6,005 bases of DNA from Chthoniobacterales bacterium. GTDB taxonomy: Bacteria; Verrucomicrobiota; Verrucomicrobiia; Chthoniobacterales; UBA10450. A model generated the notes under the pieces. It made no database searches and was not told where the DNA came from. It saw nothing but the letters and a program-made list of their open reading frames with translations. Below are positions 1 to 5,954 of the stretch, piece after piece; the stretch's first letter is position 1; each line of letters opens with the position of its first letter. The position numbers and the translations under genes were made by a program. The DNA is taken from assembly GCA_013697015.1 (NCBI GenBank), contig JACCXL010000322.1:1-6005 (forward strand), in the 5' to 3' direction.

Positions 1-244
1 TGGGCGACAGATTGTGTTTGCCTCCTTCTTGTGGATGCCGCGCGGTCATGATGAGCGGGGCGCGCAGCTTCGACATCGAACTCTCAACTTCACCCAAAAT
101 CGGGAGGAGCGCGTCGAGTCGAAGTTCGAAAAAGTCAGGCAACTGACGCAGCCGAACCGCTCTCTGCAGATCGGCTCTCGTCGCGATGACCCCCACCGGA
201 GCGGAACGGAATCTCTCCGCTTTCGCGGACCTTCGCGCTGTCAT
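1..244 (-). CDS. aroD: 3-dehydroquinate dehydratase, type I (AroD), N-terminal part, runs off left edge
   Basis: Type I 3-dehydroquinate dehydratase removes water from 3-dehydroquinate to give 3-dehydroshikimate, the third step of the shikimate pathway, in the cytoplasm, through a Schiff-base lysine. Translating the minus strand from the ATG at 244 gives 81 open codons up to the window edge. The segment FFELRLDAL (residues 38-46) carries the E-x-R-x-D substrate-binding triad of the family (E40, R42, D44). PLIMTARHPQEGG (63-75) matches the second signature, with R69 and E73 in the places of E. coli Arg82 and Glu86. The catalytic His and Lys lie beyond the edge. The first 16 residues are basic and poorly matched to the family, so a GTG at codon 17 (VGVIATR) is an alternative start. 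Only GAG abutting the ATG resembles a ribosome site. It starts 50 bp after the ribE stop, on the same strand. The family call is confident from two motifs; the exact start is not. Confidence 0.85.
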   Translation of the reverse strand, partial: MTARRSAKAERFRSAPVGVIATRADLQRAVRLRQLPDFFELRLDALLPILGEVESSMSKLRAPLIMTARHPQEGGKHNLSP

Positions 245-256
245 CTCTAAAACATT

Positions 257-271
257 GCCCGAACAACGGGC
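257..271 (-). other. Small GC-rich hairpin between ribE and aroD
   Basis: GCCCG (257-261) and CGGGC (267-271) form a perfect 5-bp stem with a 5-nt loop. On the minus strand it is followed by AATGTTTTAGAG, which runs straight into the aroD ATG. It could be a weak terminator after ribE or a leader hairpin in the mRNA for aroD. The stem is short and the following T-run has only four Ts, so it may also mean nothing. Confidence 0.25.
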
Positions 272-294
272 GCTCAAGGAGCTGAAATCTCGAC

Positions 295-897
295 TCACGT
301 CTGGGATGCGGAACGCGCCAGGATGCGCTCCGTGTACTTCGCGAGCAGGTCGAACTCCAGGTTCACGAAGGCGCCGGCCGCCGTGGCACTGAGGTTGGTG
401 TGCCGTCTGGTATGCGGGATGATCCAGACGGCGAAGCTCTCGGCCCCCACTTCGGCTACGGTAAGACTGACGCCGTTGATCGCGATGGAGCCTTTGCTTG
501 CGACATAGGAGGTAAATTCGACCGGCAGCTCCACTTCGAGACGGCAGTCCGCACCGGACTCCTCCCACGCAATCACTCGGGCCGCGCAATCAATATGCCC
601 CTGCACGAAATGGCCGCCGATCCGCCCGCTCGCAGCCAGCGCGGGCTCCAGATTGACGGGATCGTTGGGACACAAATTTCGCAGATTCGTTCGGGTCAAT
701 GTTTCCTCGAGTAGATCGAATGTCAGTAAATCTTCCTGCTGGGCCGTGACTGTGAGGCAGCACCCGTTGACTGCCACGCTGTCGCCCTCGGCGGATTCGC
801 TCGCCAGCTTTGGGGCGGAAATTTGCAGCTGCGTGCCGCGCTCGCTTCCACGAATCCAAAGAACGGTTCCGATCTCTTCGATCAATCCCGTAAACAT
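295..897 (-). CDS. ribE: Riboflavin synthase, alpha chain
   Basis: Catalyses the last step of riboflavin synthesis, the dismutation of two 6,7-dimethyl-8-ribityllumazine molecules into riboflavin plus a pyrimidinedione, in the cytoplasm; the family works as a trimer. The 200-residue product has the usual length (E. coli enzyme about 213) and the diagnostic N-terminus MFTGLIEEIGTV, which fixes the start at 897. Two lumazine-binding barrels are visible. Domain 1 (about 1-95) has the active-site segment DSVAVNGCCLTVT (39-51), with S40 and C47 in the family's conserved positions. Domain 2 (about 96-190) has GSIAINGVSLTVAEV (136-150). The linker GGHFVQGHID (94-103) carries the conserved histidines, and IIPHTRRHTNL (159-169) matches the C-terminal ligand-contact motif. 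It lies 43 bp downstream of the antiporter and 50 bp upstream of aroD. No other rib gene and no room for an FMN riboswitch is seen upstream, and there is no clear Shine-Dalgarno. Called ribC in some species. Confidence 0.97.
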   Translation of the reverse strand: MFTGLIEEIGTVLWIRGSERGTQLQISAPKLASESAEGDSVAVNGCCLTVTAQQEDLLTFDLLEETLTRTNLRNLCPNDPVNLEPALAASGRIGGHFVQGHIDCAARVIAWEESGADCRLEVELPVEFTSYVASKGSIAINGVSLTVAEVGAESFAVWIIPHTRRHTNLSATAAGAFVNLEFDLLAKYTERILARSASQT

Positions 898-940
898 CAG
901 GGCGACTTACGCTGCCCGATCTGAAATCGCAACCGGGCGA

Positions 941-2224
941 CTAACGAAAGAAAAACCAGGAAAGGAGCCCAAAGAGCGGGAGGAGAACGGGCAGCGCGAA
1001 TTTCGCCGTATAGGCAAAAAAACTGGGCGTCCGCACGTGTTCGTGTTCCGCGATCGCTTTCACGAGAAGATTTGGTCCATTCCCTATATAAGTGAGCGCG
1101 CCGAAGAACGTCGCGGCGAGGGAAATCGCCACGAGATGATGGTCGTGATCTCGGACGAAGGCGGCGACGTCGGATGCATTGTCGGGATGCAAGTGATGCA
1201 AACCAAACGCCGCGGCCAGGAACGTGAGATAGGTCGGCGCATTATCGAGCAACGCTGAGAGCACTCCGGTAAACCAGAAAAACTGCATGTCGGAGCGCAG
1301 CCCGAAGCCGGCGGCGTGGAGTTCCATGTATTGCAAGGCGGGCGCCATCGTCCCGAAGATTCCGAGGAACAACCAGGCCACCTCAGTGAGCGGCGCGAAC
1401 GTGAAGTTGTTCATGACGCGGACTTCCTTATCCGCCGAGAAATAGGCGGCCGTGGCGGCGCTGCACAGCGCGACTTCGCGCCATCCTTCGGGTGCGAAAA
1501 TCAGCGCGACCAGCATGATGAACATCCAGAAGATGTTTGCTGCGCCGCGGATTCGCCGTTGGGCCGGCGGCGGGTGCTCTCCGCGAGGCCAACGGGGCGA
1601 CCGCCGGAAATTGGCCGAATCGAGCAGGTAGAATCCGAGCAAGACAAACGCGACGCTCAGGAACCAGGCAAACAAGCAGCGCCGCAAGGCCCAGAAAAAG
1701 GGTACTCCTTTAAGGAAGCCAAGAAAGAGCGGAGGGCCGGTTGGAAGAAGAGCGCCGCCCATATTTCCGACGAGAAAAATGAAAAATGCCAGGTGCAAAC
1801 CGGCGAAGCGATGCCGGTTGATCGAGATCCATGGCCGAATGAGCAGGACCGACGCGCCGATGGTACCGATAAGATTCGCCAGCACCGCGCCGGCGAAAAG
1901 GAAGAGCGTGTTCGACGCTGGCCCCGCTCCGCCGCGCACTCGAATGTGAACGCTGCCGGCCGCGACAAAGAAGGAACCGACCACGACAATGAAACTCAAA
2001 TAATCGAGCGCCGCGTGTCGCAACGGCTGAACGTCGTGTTGCCCGAAGATGTAGTAGCCGCTCGTGATGGCGGTGAGACTGACCGCGAGCCAGCGGTAGC
2101 TTTTTTCCCAGCCATGCTTCCAGACGGCGGGAGCGATTGCGATCGAAAGCAGCATCACCGCGAAGGGCAGCATGATCAGGAGGGCAGGCCCCTCGGCGGT
2201 GACAGCGGTGGCGAGAGAATTCAC
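941..2224 (-). CDS. Putative sodium:proton antiporter / CitMHS_2-type ion transporter
   Basis: A 427-residue, strongly hydrophobic inner-membrane protein with about 10-12 predicted membrane segments in two halves, typical of the ion transporter superfamily (CitMHS, ArsB, NhaD). Family-type motifs are GNMGGALLPTGPPLFLGFL (153-171) in the first half and LLDNAPTYLTF (325-335) plus GALTYIGNGPNLLVKAIAE (375-393) in the second. The paired Asn/Thr/Gly-Pro turns are where these carriers bind substrate. Proteins with this last motif are usually labelled sodium:proton antiporter or putative citrate transporter; the substrate cannot be read from sequence. The halves are joined by a basic, proline-rich loop (about 206-227). 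A His/Asp-rich loop (343-363) precedes the last motif. The start is a GTG at 2224; the first in-frame stop upstream is 14 codons away with no ATG between, and ATG at codon 18 is an alternative. No Shine-Dalgarno is evident. It follows the TPR gene by 110 bp and precedes ribE by 43 bp. Confidence 0.85.
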   Translation of the reverse strand: MNSLATAVTAEGPALLIMLPFAVMLLSIAIAPAVWKHGWEKSYRWLAVSLTAITSGYYIFGQHDVQPLRHAALDYLSFIVVVGSFFVAAGSVHIRVRGGAGPASNTLFLFAGAVLANLIGTIGASVLLIRPWISINRHRFAGLHLAFFIFLVGNMGGALLPTGPPLFLGFLKGVPFFWALRRCLFAWFLSVAFVLLGFYLLDSANFRRSPRWPRGEHPPPAQRRIRGAANIFWMFIMLVALIFAPEGWREVALCSAATAAYFSADKEVRVMNNFTFAPLTEVAWLFLGIFGTMAPALQYMELHAAGFGLRSDMQFFWFTGVLSALLDNAPTYLTFLAAAFGLHHLHPDNASDVAAFVRDHDHHLVAISLAATFFGALTYIGNGPNLLVKAIAEHEHVRTPSFFAYTAKFALPVLLPLFGLLSWFFFR

Positions 2225-2334
2225 AGGTGCGTTGTTGCTTCGCGGAATCGATCCGCTCGTACGTCATGGCAATGCCCACTTACAACAAAACCGCCAACGT
2301 CATTACGCCGGACGAACGCAACGGCCGGACGGTG
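2225..2334. other. 110-bp intergenic gap between TPR gene and antiporter
   Basis: No gene, RNA or convincing terminator is seen here. The self-complementary CCGG and GGCC words around 2308-2330 are too short to support a stable hairpin call. A promoter for the antiporter could lie here, but no consensus -35/-10 pair is recognisable on the minus strand. Confidence 0.4.
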
Positions 2335-4278
2335 CTAAGGCGGCGTCGAACCGCCCGCCTGGAGACGTGAAGCCTCCTCGCTCGCGCGCTGCAGATTTTG
2401 CACAGCGGCTTGAAACTGGGGTTGGACGCGCAGCGCCTCATTGAATTGGGTGATCGCCTGCGAGATATGTCCCTGCCGAAAATAAACAGTGCCGAGATTG
2501 TTGTAAGCCGTCGCGCGCTTGGGGTCGAGCCGCACAGTCTCGAGAAAATGTGTTTTTGCGCTTTCCAGGTCGCCCTTCTGGTAAAGTGCGGTTGCCAGAT
2601 CGCACTCGGCATCGGCGTAGTCAGGTTTGTTCCTCACCGCCTCCTGAAACTCGACGATCGCCTGATCAAGCTTTCCCTCACGCGCCAGGAACATGGCATA
2701 ATTATAACGAACCTTGGCCGATTTCGGGCTCAGGCGGGTCGCGGCTTCGTAATGCCCGACCGCCTCATTTTTGCGGCCCAGGCTTTCGAGCAAGTAAGCG
2801 TAATTGGAGCGAAATTCACCGTTGTGCGGATCGAGGCGGAGAGATTGCTCAATATGACCGGCGGCTTCATCCACCTTCGATTTGCTGAGCAGAAGGGTGG
2901 CAAGACTGTAGTGCGCTGTCCCGTCGTTCGGGTCGAAGCCTAGCCCAATCTGATACTGCTGGATCGCTTCATCATGGCGGCCCGCTTTCGCGAGACTCCC
3001 CGCGTAGTCGAATCGTTGTGTGGCACCGGTCGGTAAATCGGCGACCACCCATCCATTGCGTTCTGCTTCAGGTGCGGGACCGCGAGTCTGCCCGATCCAC
3101 AAAGCCCCGAGAGGAATCACGAAAATTGCCACCCACTTGAAGCCGTGCAGGAGCCAGCTGGGCATAAAAGTTTTTGCTCCAGCAGCCTCGACGCCTCCAG
3201 TTAGCCCCAGCGACTCGCGTGTCGAGCGTTCGCGAACTTTCCAGATAAAACCGTCGTAATAGAAATGGAGCAGGCCGGAAGCCGCGACCACGCCGGTGAG
3301 GGCACGTTTGATCGTGTCGACCTGGAGACGTTCATTAAAATATCCGAGGGCGCCATAGGCAAAGACAAGCCCGATGTAGAGCCCCACCAACGAACCGCTC
3401 CGGCGAAAAATGAAGCGCATAAATCCGCCGATCGAGCTGTCCTTCTCCACCCGATTGCGATTATAGATCCAGACGAGTGAAAGGTACTGAACGTCGTGAA
3501 AGACTTCGAAAAGCGCGATGCCGGCAAGGATATTGGTGACGCCGTTATTGCAAAACCACCAGAATCCAATGCTCGTGACGAGCAGTGCCAGCTTTACAGG
3601 ATTGGGACGCTTTCCGCGGGCCCACATCCACGAGAAATTTACAATGAATAGAACCGATACCGTAATCGCCCCGAAGAGCATGACCTGCTGCGCGCCGTGC
3701 AGGAACCAGGGGGCAATGTACGGTCCGCCACTCGCGTAGTAAGTTTCGAGCGTATCGGTCATTCGTTCCGAAGAGAGCAGCACTGCCGTCGCAAACCAGA
3801 CGGCGCACGTAGCCAGGTCGAGGCGACGCGTGAGCGGAGCGAACGAGCCTAACTTGGCATCGTAGATCCGGCAGAAACCATAGGTCTGCATCATGCCGTG
3901 CCAGACACCCCAGAAGAAAACGGCGAGAATAATACCTTTGAGACCCCACCAGGTGAAAGCGATACAGACAGCGACCAAAAAGATCGGCGCGAAAATGAAG
4001 CGCCAGCGGAACCGTTCGAACAAGGCCCGGTCTCCGTAGGCGCGGATCATCCCCGGGAGATGATGGCCCATGGCGCCGAACGCGGCCACGAACACATAAA
4101 TGTCCTGCGCGCTCCAGCGTGCCTGGGCCAGCGCGAACATCGGGATGAGCAGAAGCGGTGTCCCAACGTAGAGAATCAGATCGCGCCAGCTATTCAGAAT
4201 CCAGAGATTCGTCTTGGGCGCCGCAGCCGGAACGGCGGGCACTGTTTGCGGCGGTGAAAAAGCGCTGACGAGCTGCAT
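2335..4278 (-). CDS. Multi-pass membrane protein with C-terminal TPR repeats, function unknown
   Basis: A 647-residue protein in two parts. Residues about 27-400 are a membrane domain with roughly nine or ten hydrophobic segments. It carries conserved-looking polar motifs at or near membrane faces: GHHLPGMIRAYGD (71-83), WHGMMQTYGFCRIYD (126-140), FHDVQYLSLVWIYNRNR (260-276) and LLHFYYDGFIWK (336-347). The spacing of H72, H73, H127, H261 and H338 suggests a metal-binding, oxidoreductase-like or carotenoid-oxygenase-like (Brp/Blh) membrane core, but I cannot assign a family. Residues 421-624 are six consecutive 34-residue TPR units with the usual W/Y-L-G-Y-A-P pattern and ending at DP/KP/QP, normally a protein-binding scaffold. 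The tail (625-647) is short and polar. A Pro/Ala-rich stretch (9-21) precedes the first membrane segment. The ATG at 4278 has TAGGAG about 15 nt upstream, a long spacing. It lies 98 bp after the methyltransferase on the same strand. The TPR part is certain; the membrane domain's role is open. Confidence 0.85.
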   Translation of the reverse strand: MQLVSAFSPPQTVPAVPAAAPKTNLWILNSWRDLILYVGTPLLLIPMFALAQARWSAQDIYVFVAAFGAMGHHLPGMIRAYGDRALFERFRWRFIFAPIFLVAVCIAFTWWGLKGIILAVFFWGVWHGMMQTYGFCRIYDAKLGSFAPLTRRLDLATCAVWFATAVLLSSERMTDTLETYYASGGPYIAPWFLHGAQQVMLFGAITVSVLFIVNFSWMWARGKRPNPVKLALLVTSIGFWWFCNNGVTNILAGIALFEVFHDVQYLSLVWIYNRNRVEKDSSIGGFMRFIFRRSGSLVGLYIGLVFAYGALGYFNERLQVDTIKRALTGVVAASGLLHFYYDGFIWKVRERSTRESLGLTGGVEAAGAKTFMPSWLLHGFKWVAIFVIPLGALWIGQTRGPAPEAERNGWVVADLPTGATQRFDYAGSLAKAGRHDEAIQQYQIGLGFDPNDGTAHYSLATLLLSKSKVDEAAGHIEQSLRLDPHNGEFRSNYAYLLESLGRKNEAVGHYEAATRLSPKSAKVRYNYAMFLAREGKLDQAIVEFQEAVRNKPDYADAECDLATALYQKGDLESAKTHFLETVRLDPKRATAYNNLGTVYFRQGHISQAITQFNEALRVQPQFQAAVQNLQRASEEASRLQAGGSTPP

Positions 4279-4307
4279 TGGTTGCGCGAAATTCTCCTAC
4301 TCGTGCG

Positions 4308-4332
4308 AAAAAATCAACACTCCGCTGCGGAG
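4308..4332 (-). terminator. Possible rho-independent terminator after the methyltransferase
   Basis: On the minus strand CTCCG (4332-4328) and CGGAG (4324-4320) form a 5-bp GC-rich stem with a 3-nt loop. A 6-nt spacer follows, then a run of six Ts (4313-4308). The position fits the end of the methyltransferase transcript, in the 98-bp gap before the TPR gene. The stem is short and the T-run is set back from it, so termination would be weak or partial. A second small hairpin, GGCC-TCA-GGCC, sits at 4339-4349. Confidence 0.3.
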
Positions 4333-4376
4333 ATCGCTGGCCTCAGGCCCGCAATCCCGATCGCGCAGCCCGCGCG

Positions 4377-5144
4377 CTAACGCGGTTTGCGGCAACCGAC
4401 GACCACCGTGCGCCCCAGCAACAGATCGAGACTATTCATCTCGCGCACGAACCGCTCATTCATGGCGTCAATTGTTTTATATCGGCTCTTCTCACGATGT
4501 CTCGCGATCAACGAGAAAACCTGAATCGGCAGCCAAAGAAAAATGAGCGGAATAACCGCGCCTCTTTGATATCTGTCGATTGTCGCGGTGATCTCGGCGA
4601 AGCCGGCGTCGCTCAGCGCGTGGGCCAGGTAAAAATACGAAACGGGGTTGATATGCCCACCGGTCAAAAAGCGGACGTGACCGCGCGTGCGGAAGCGGTC
4701 GCTTTCGGGTACGTGGAGTGGCCCGAACAATGTGAAAAACCCGAACAACAGATAGCGGATGCGCGACCGCAGGCTCAGAACGTTCGGGGTGCTCAGCACG
4801 AGGATGCCGTTCGGCTGCAGCACGCGGTAAATCTCGCGCATCGTCCGGCGGTAATGTTCAATGTGCTCAATCACCTCGGTGCAGGTCACGAGGTCGAATT
4901 CATCGTCTCCGTAGGGCAGCCGCTCGGTATTGAGATCGGCCACGTCGACCGGCACATCGGGCAAGCGCATCAGGTTCGGCGTGTAGTCACACGCGTGCGC
5001 CGCAAGCTTGAATTCGTCGCGGACGATGCGGATTAATTTTCCATGCCCAGCGCCGATATCGAGATAGTTTCCGCTGAGCGCAGGGGACAGCTCCCGGATC
5101 TTCCTGACGACCGCGTGGAGGATTTTTTCGGTACTGAGGCCCAT
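4377..5144 (-). CDS. Class I SAM-dependent methyltransferase, substrate unknown
   Basis: A 255-residue protein with a Rossmann-type S-adenosylmethionine domain (Methyltransf_11/23 type). Motif I is YLDIGAGHGKL (27-37), the glycine-rich SAM loop. The acidic end of strand 2 is ACDYTPN (51-57), with D53 as the likely ribose contact. DLVTCTEVIEHIEH (84-97) is the strand-4 motif with the Glu-His-Ile core common in UbiE/Methyltransf_11 proteins. RVLQPNGILVLSTPN (107-121) is the post-motif strand 5. GHVRFLT (155-161) matches the region after it in lipid, sugar and ubiquinone-type methyltransferases. A hydrophobic stretch (about 197-213) could be a membrane anchor or amphipathic contact, which would fit a lipid or cell-surface substrate. 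The start at 5144 gives a normal N-terminus; no good Shine-Dalgarno precedes it. It is the first gene of the minus-strand run and faces a long non-coding stretch, where its promoter must lie. Substrate cannot be named. Confidence 0.92.
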   Translation of the reverse strand: MGLSTEKILHAVVRKIRELSPALSGNYLDIGAGHGKLIRIVRDEFKLAAHACDYTPNLMRLPDVPVDVADLNTERLPYGDDEFDLVTCTEVIEHIEHYRRTMREIYRVLQPNGILVLSTPNVLSLRSRIRYLLFGFFTLFGPLHVPESDRFRTRGHVRFLTGGHINPVSYFYLAHALSDAGFAEITATIDRYQRGAVIPLIFLWLPIQVFSLIARHREKSRYKTIDAMNERFVREMNSLDLLLGRTVVVGCRKPR

Positions 5145-5231
5145 CTCAGCTTAGGGGAGAGGCATGGGAAACACGGCGCAATCATGTCATCGACTGCTCG
5201 CCAGGCGCAAGATTGAACGACGCTCGACCCG

Positions 5232-5307
5232 CATCTGCTCCGTGGTGACGACGCATCGTCAGCTGGCCCTCATTCGGTCCGCGAAACCTGGTGCACTGTA
5301 GCAGATG
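5232..5307. repeat. Inverted repeat enclosing a small perfect hairpin
   Basis: CATCTGCT (5232-5239) is repeated inverted as AGCAGATG (5300-5307). Inside it, TGACGA (5246-5251) and TCGTCA (5256-5261) form a 6-bp perfect stem with a CGCA loop. It lies roughly 90-160 bp upstream of the methyltransferase start, so it could be an operator or leader structure for that gene. The arms are short enough that chance cannot be excluded. Confidence 0.35.
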
Positions 5308-5346
5308 AATGTGAAGACCGAGCACAACGCTCAGGAATGGTGGAGG

Positions 5347-5408
5347 TGGAGGGACGGGCGCGCTGTCCCCTCCCGCTGATGACGGACGCCACGGCGGGCG
5401 TCCCTCCA
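5347..5408. repeat. REP/MITE-like 62-bp palindromic element
   Basis: The element is bounded by perfect 10-bp inverted ends, TGGAGGGACG (5347-5356) and its complement (5399-5408). It can also fold as two adjacent hairpins. On the left, GGAGGGAC (5348-5355) pairs with GTCCCCTCC (5365-5373) with one bulged base. On the right, GGACGCC (5384-5390) pairs with GGCGTCC (5397-5403) around a 6-nt loop. This twin-hairpin, GC-rich, intergenic layout is typical of dispersed REP-like palindromes. I recall similar GGAGGGACG elements between genes in Verrucomicrobiota, but only one copy is in this window, so its repetitive nature is inferred. No transposase lies nearby. A GGTGGA tandem pair (5339-5350) abuts and overlaps the left end. 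Confidence 0.55.
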
Positions 5409-5464
5409 ATCAAGAGCGTCTCAGAAGCTTCGGATATAGTGCACTGGTCCGCCGGCCTAACGAC

Positions 5465-5564
5465 CAATCATGAGCTTCGCTCTCTCCCCACCTTGCGGTT
5501 GCTGGTTTCGCGCCTTTAAGGGCAACGGTCCATTCATGATTGCCGCATGCAGGGGAGCGAAGCT
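5465..5564. repeat. Two crossing inverted-repeat pairs
   Basis: CAATCATGA (5465-5473) is repeated inverted at 5534-5542, and AGCTTCGCTC (5473-5482) is repeated inverted at 5555-5564. The left arms are contiguous and the right arms are in the same order, so the two pairings cross. A transcript could form one stem or the other, or a pseudoknot, but not a simple nested hairpin. It may be a structured RNA, a decayed repeat, or two binding-site pairs; sequence alone does not decide. Confidence 0.4.
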
Positions 5565-5858
5565 TCCTCGCCTTTGCGTGTAGCCCGCACCCGATCGTCC
5601 GTGACTGCCGCTCGATGTGAATTGTTTCCCGAAGGACTGCCAAATTAGTGGAAGATCGGGCCGCTATTCGCACGACAACGCTGCTCTAATATTCCGCGCT
5701 GGGATTTTCCTCCCCGAAGGTGAGGCGCGAACTTCGCCCTCAAGTTGGCGGAATTCTTGCTTCAGCAGAGACGCGATACCGCTCTCAAACGCTTAATTTG
5801 TCCGTGAAATAGGCTTGACCTCAAATGCGGGACGACACCACCCTGTCCGCAACCGTTC

Positions 5859-5916
5859 AAAATAATTTAAAAAAAGTGAAAAAAAACCTTGTCACCCCTC
5901 GAAACGTCCGTTAATC
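5859..5916 (+). promoter_or_regulatory. Possible promoter with A-rich upstream element for the gene at 5955
   Basis: An A/T-rich tract (5859-5886), unlike the GC-rich surroundings, sits directly before TTGTCA (5889-5894, five of six matches to the sigma-70 -35 box). Sixteen bases on is TTAATC (5911-5916), a poor -10. This arrangement resembles an UP element plus core promoter and would leave a leader of about 30 nt. The -10 match is weak. TTGACC at 5815-5820 is another -35-like word but has no partner at proper spacing. Confidence 0.35.
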
Positions 5917-5944
5917 CCTTGCCCGAAACCTAACCAAACCCAAT

Positions 5945-5948
5945 GGAG
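5945..5948 (+). promoter_or_regulatory. Ribosome binding site GGAG for the gene at 5955
   Basis: GGAG lies 6 nt before the ATG at 5955, an ideal Shine-Dalgarno spacing. It favours that start over the in-frame ATG at 5943, whose own G is part of the site and which has only C/A-rich sequence upstream. Confidence 0.6.
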
Positions 5949-5954
5949 AAACTA

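Larger units (their letters stand above)
5145..5942. other. Long non-coding stretch with several inverted repeats
   Basis: Nearly 800 bp between the methyltransferase start and the rightward gene at 5955. Open frames of 60-87 codons exist on both strands but their translations are low-complexity or arginine/serine-rich and match no family I know; I treat them as chance. No tRNA or CRISPR pattern is seen. The stretch must hold the promoter of the leftward gene run, although no clear consensus is recognisable for it. It also holds the palindromic element and inverted repeats listed separately. From 5567 to about 5855 I see nothing definite beyond a weak GAGGCG...CGCCCTC pairing near 5722-5741. 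Confidence 0.6.

Noticed and set aside
1710..2279. 189-codon minus-strand frame overlapping the antiporter N-terminus in another frame
   Set aside because: The composition is Arg/His/Ser-rich and without domains, and the overlapping antiporter frame carries the conserved motifs. It does not suggest a frameshifted antiporter, because that frame is intact.
1316..2338. 340-codon open frame on the plus strand opposite the antiporter gene
   Set aside because: It is antisense to a gene with clear family motifs. Its translation is a charged, Arg/Glu/Gln-rich sequence with no recognisable domain, as expected for a GC-rich shadow frame.
4278..5036. 252-codon open frame on the plus strand opposite the methyltransferase
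   Set aside because: It is antisense to a well-supported methyltransferase and shows no family motif.
5164..5301. 45-codon plus-strand frame beginning after GGGGAGAGG near the methyltransferase start
   Set aside because: The purine-rich site is tempting, but the spacing is short (4 nt or less), the product is small, basic and without any recognisable feature, and it overlaps the probable leader of the divergent gene.
5182..5409. 75-codon minus-strand frame starting MEGRPPWRPSSAGG
   Set aside because: Its start is simply the translated palindromic element, and the run of prolines comes from the adjoining GGTGGA tandem copies.
5410..5673. 87-codon minus-strand frame in the long intergenic stretch
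   Set aside because: It overlaps the inverted-repeat cluster, has no ribosome site that I can see, and its translation matches nothing I know. A BLASTX hit in several genera would change this.
5815..5843. TTGACC as a -35 box
   Set aside because: At 17 bases of spacing the partner would be CCACCC, which is nothing like a -10 box.
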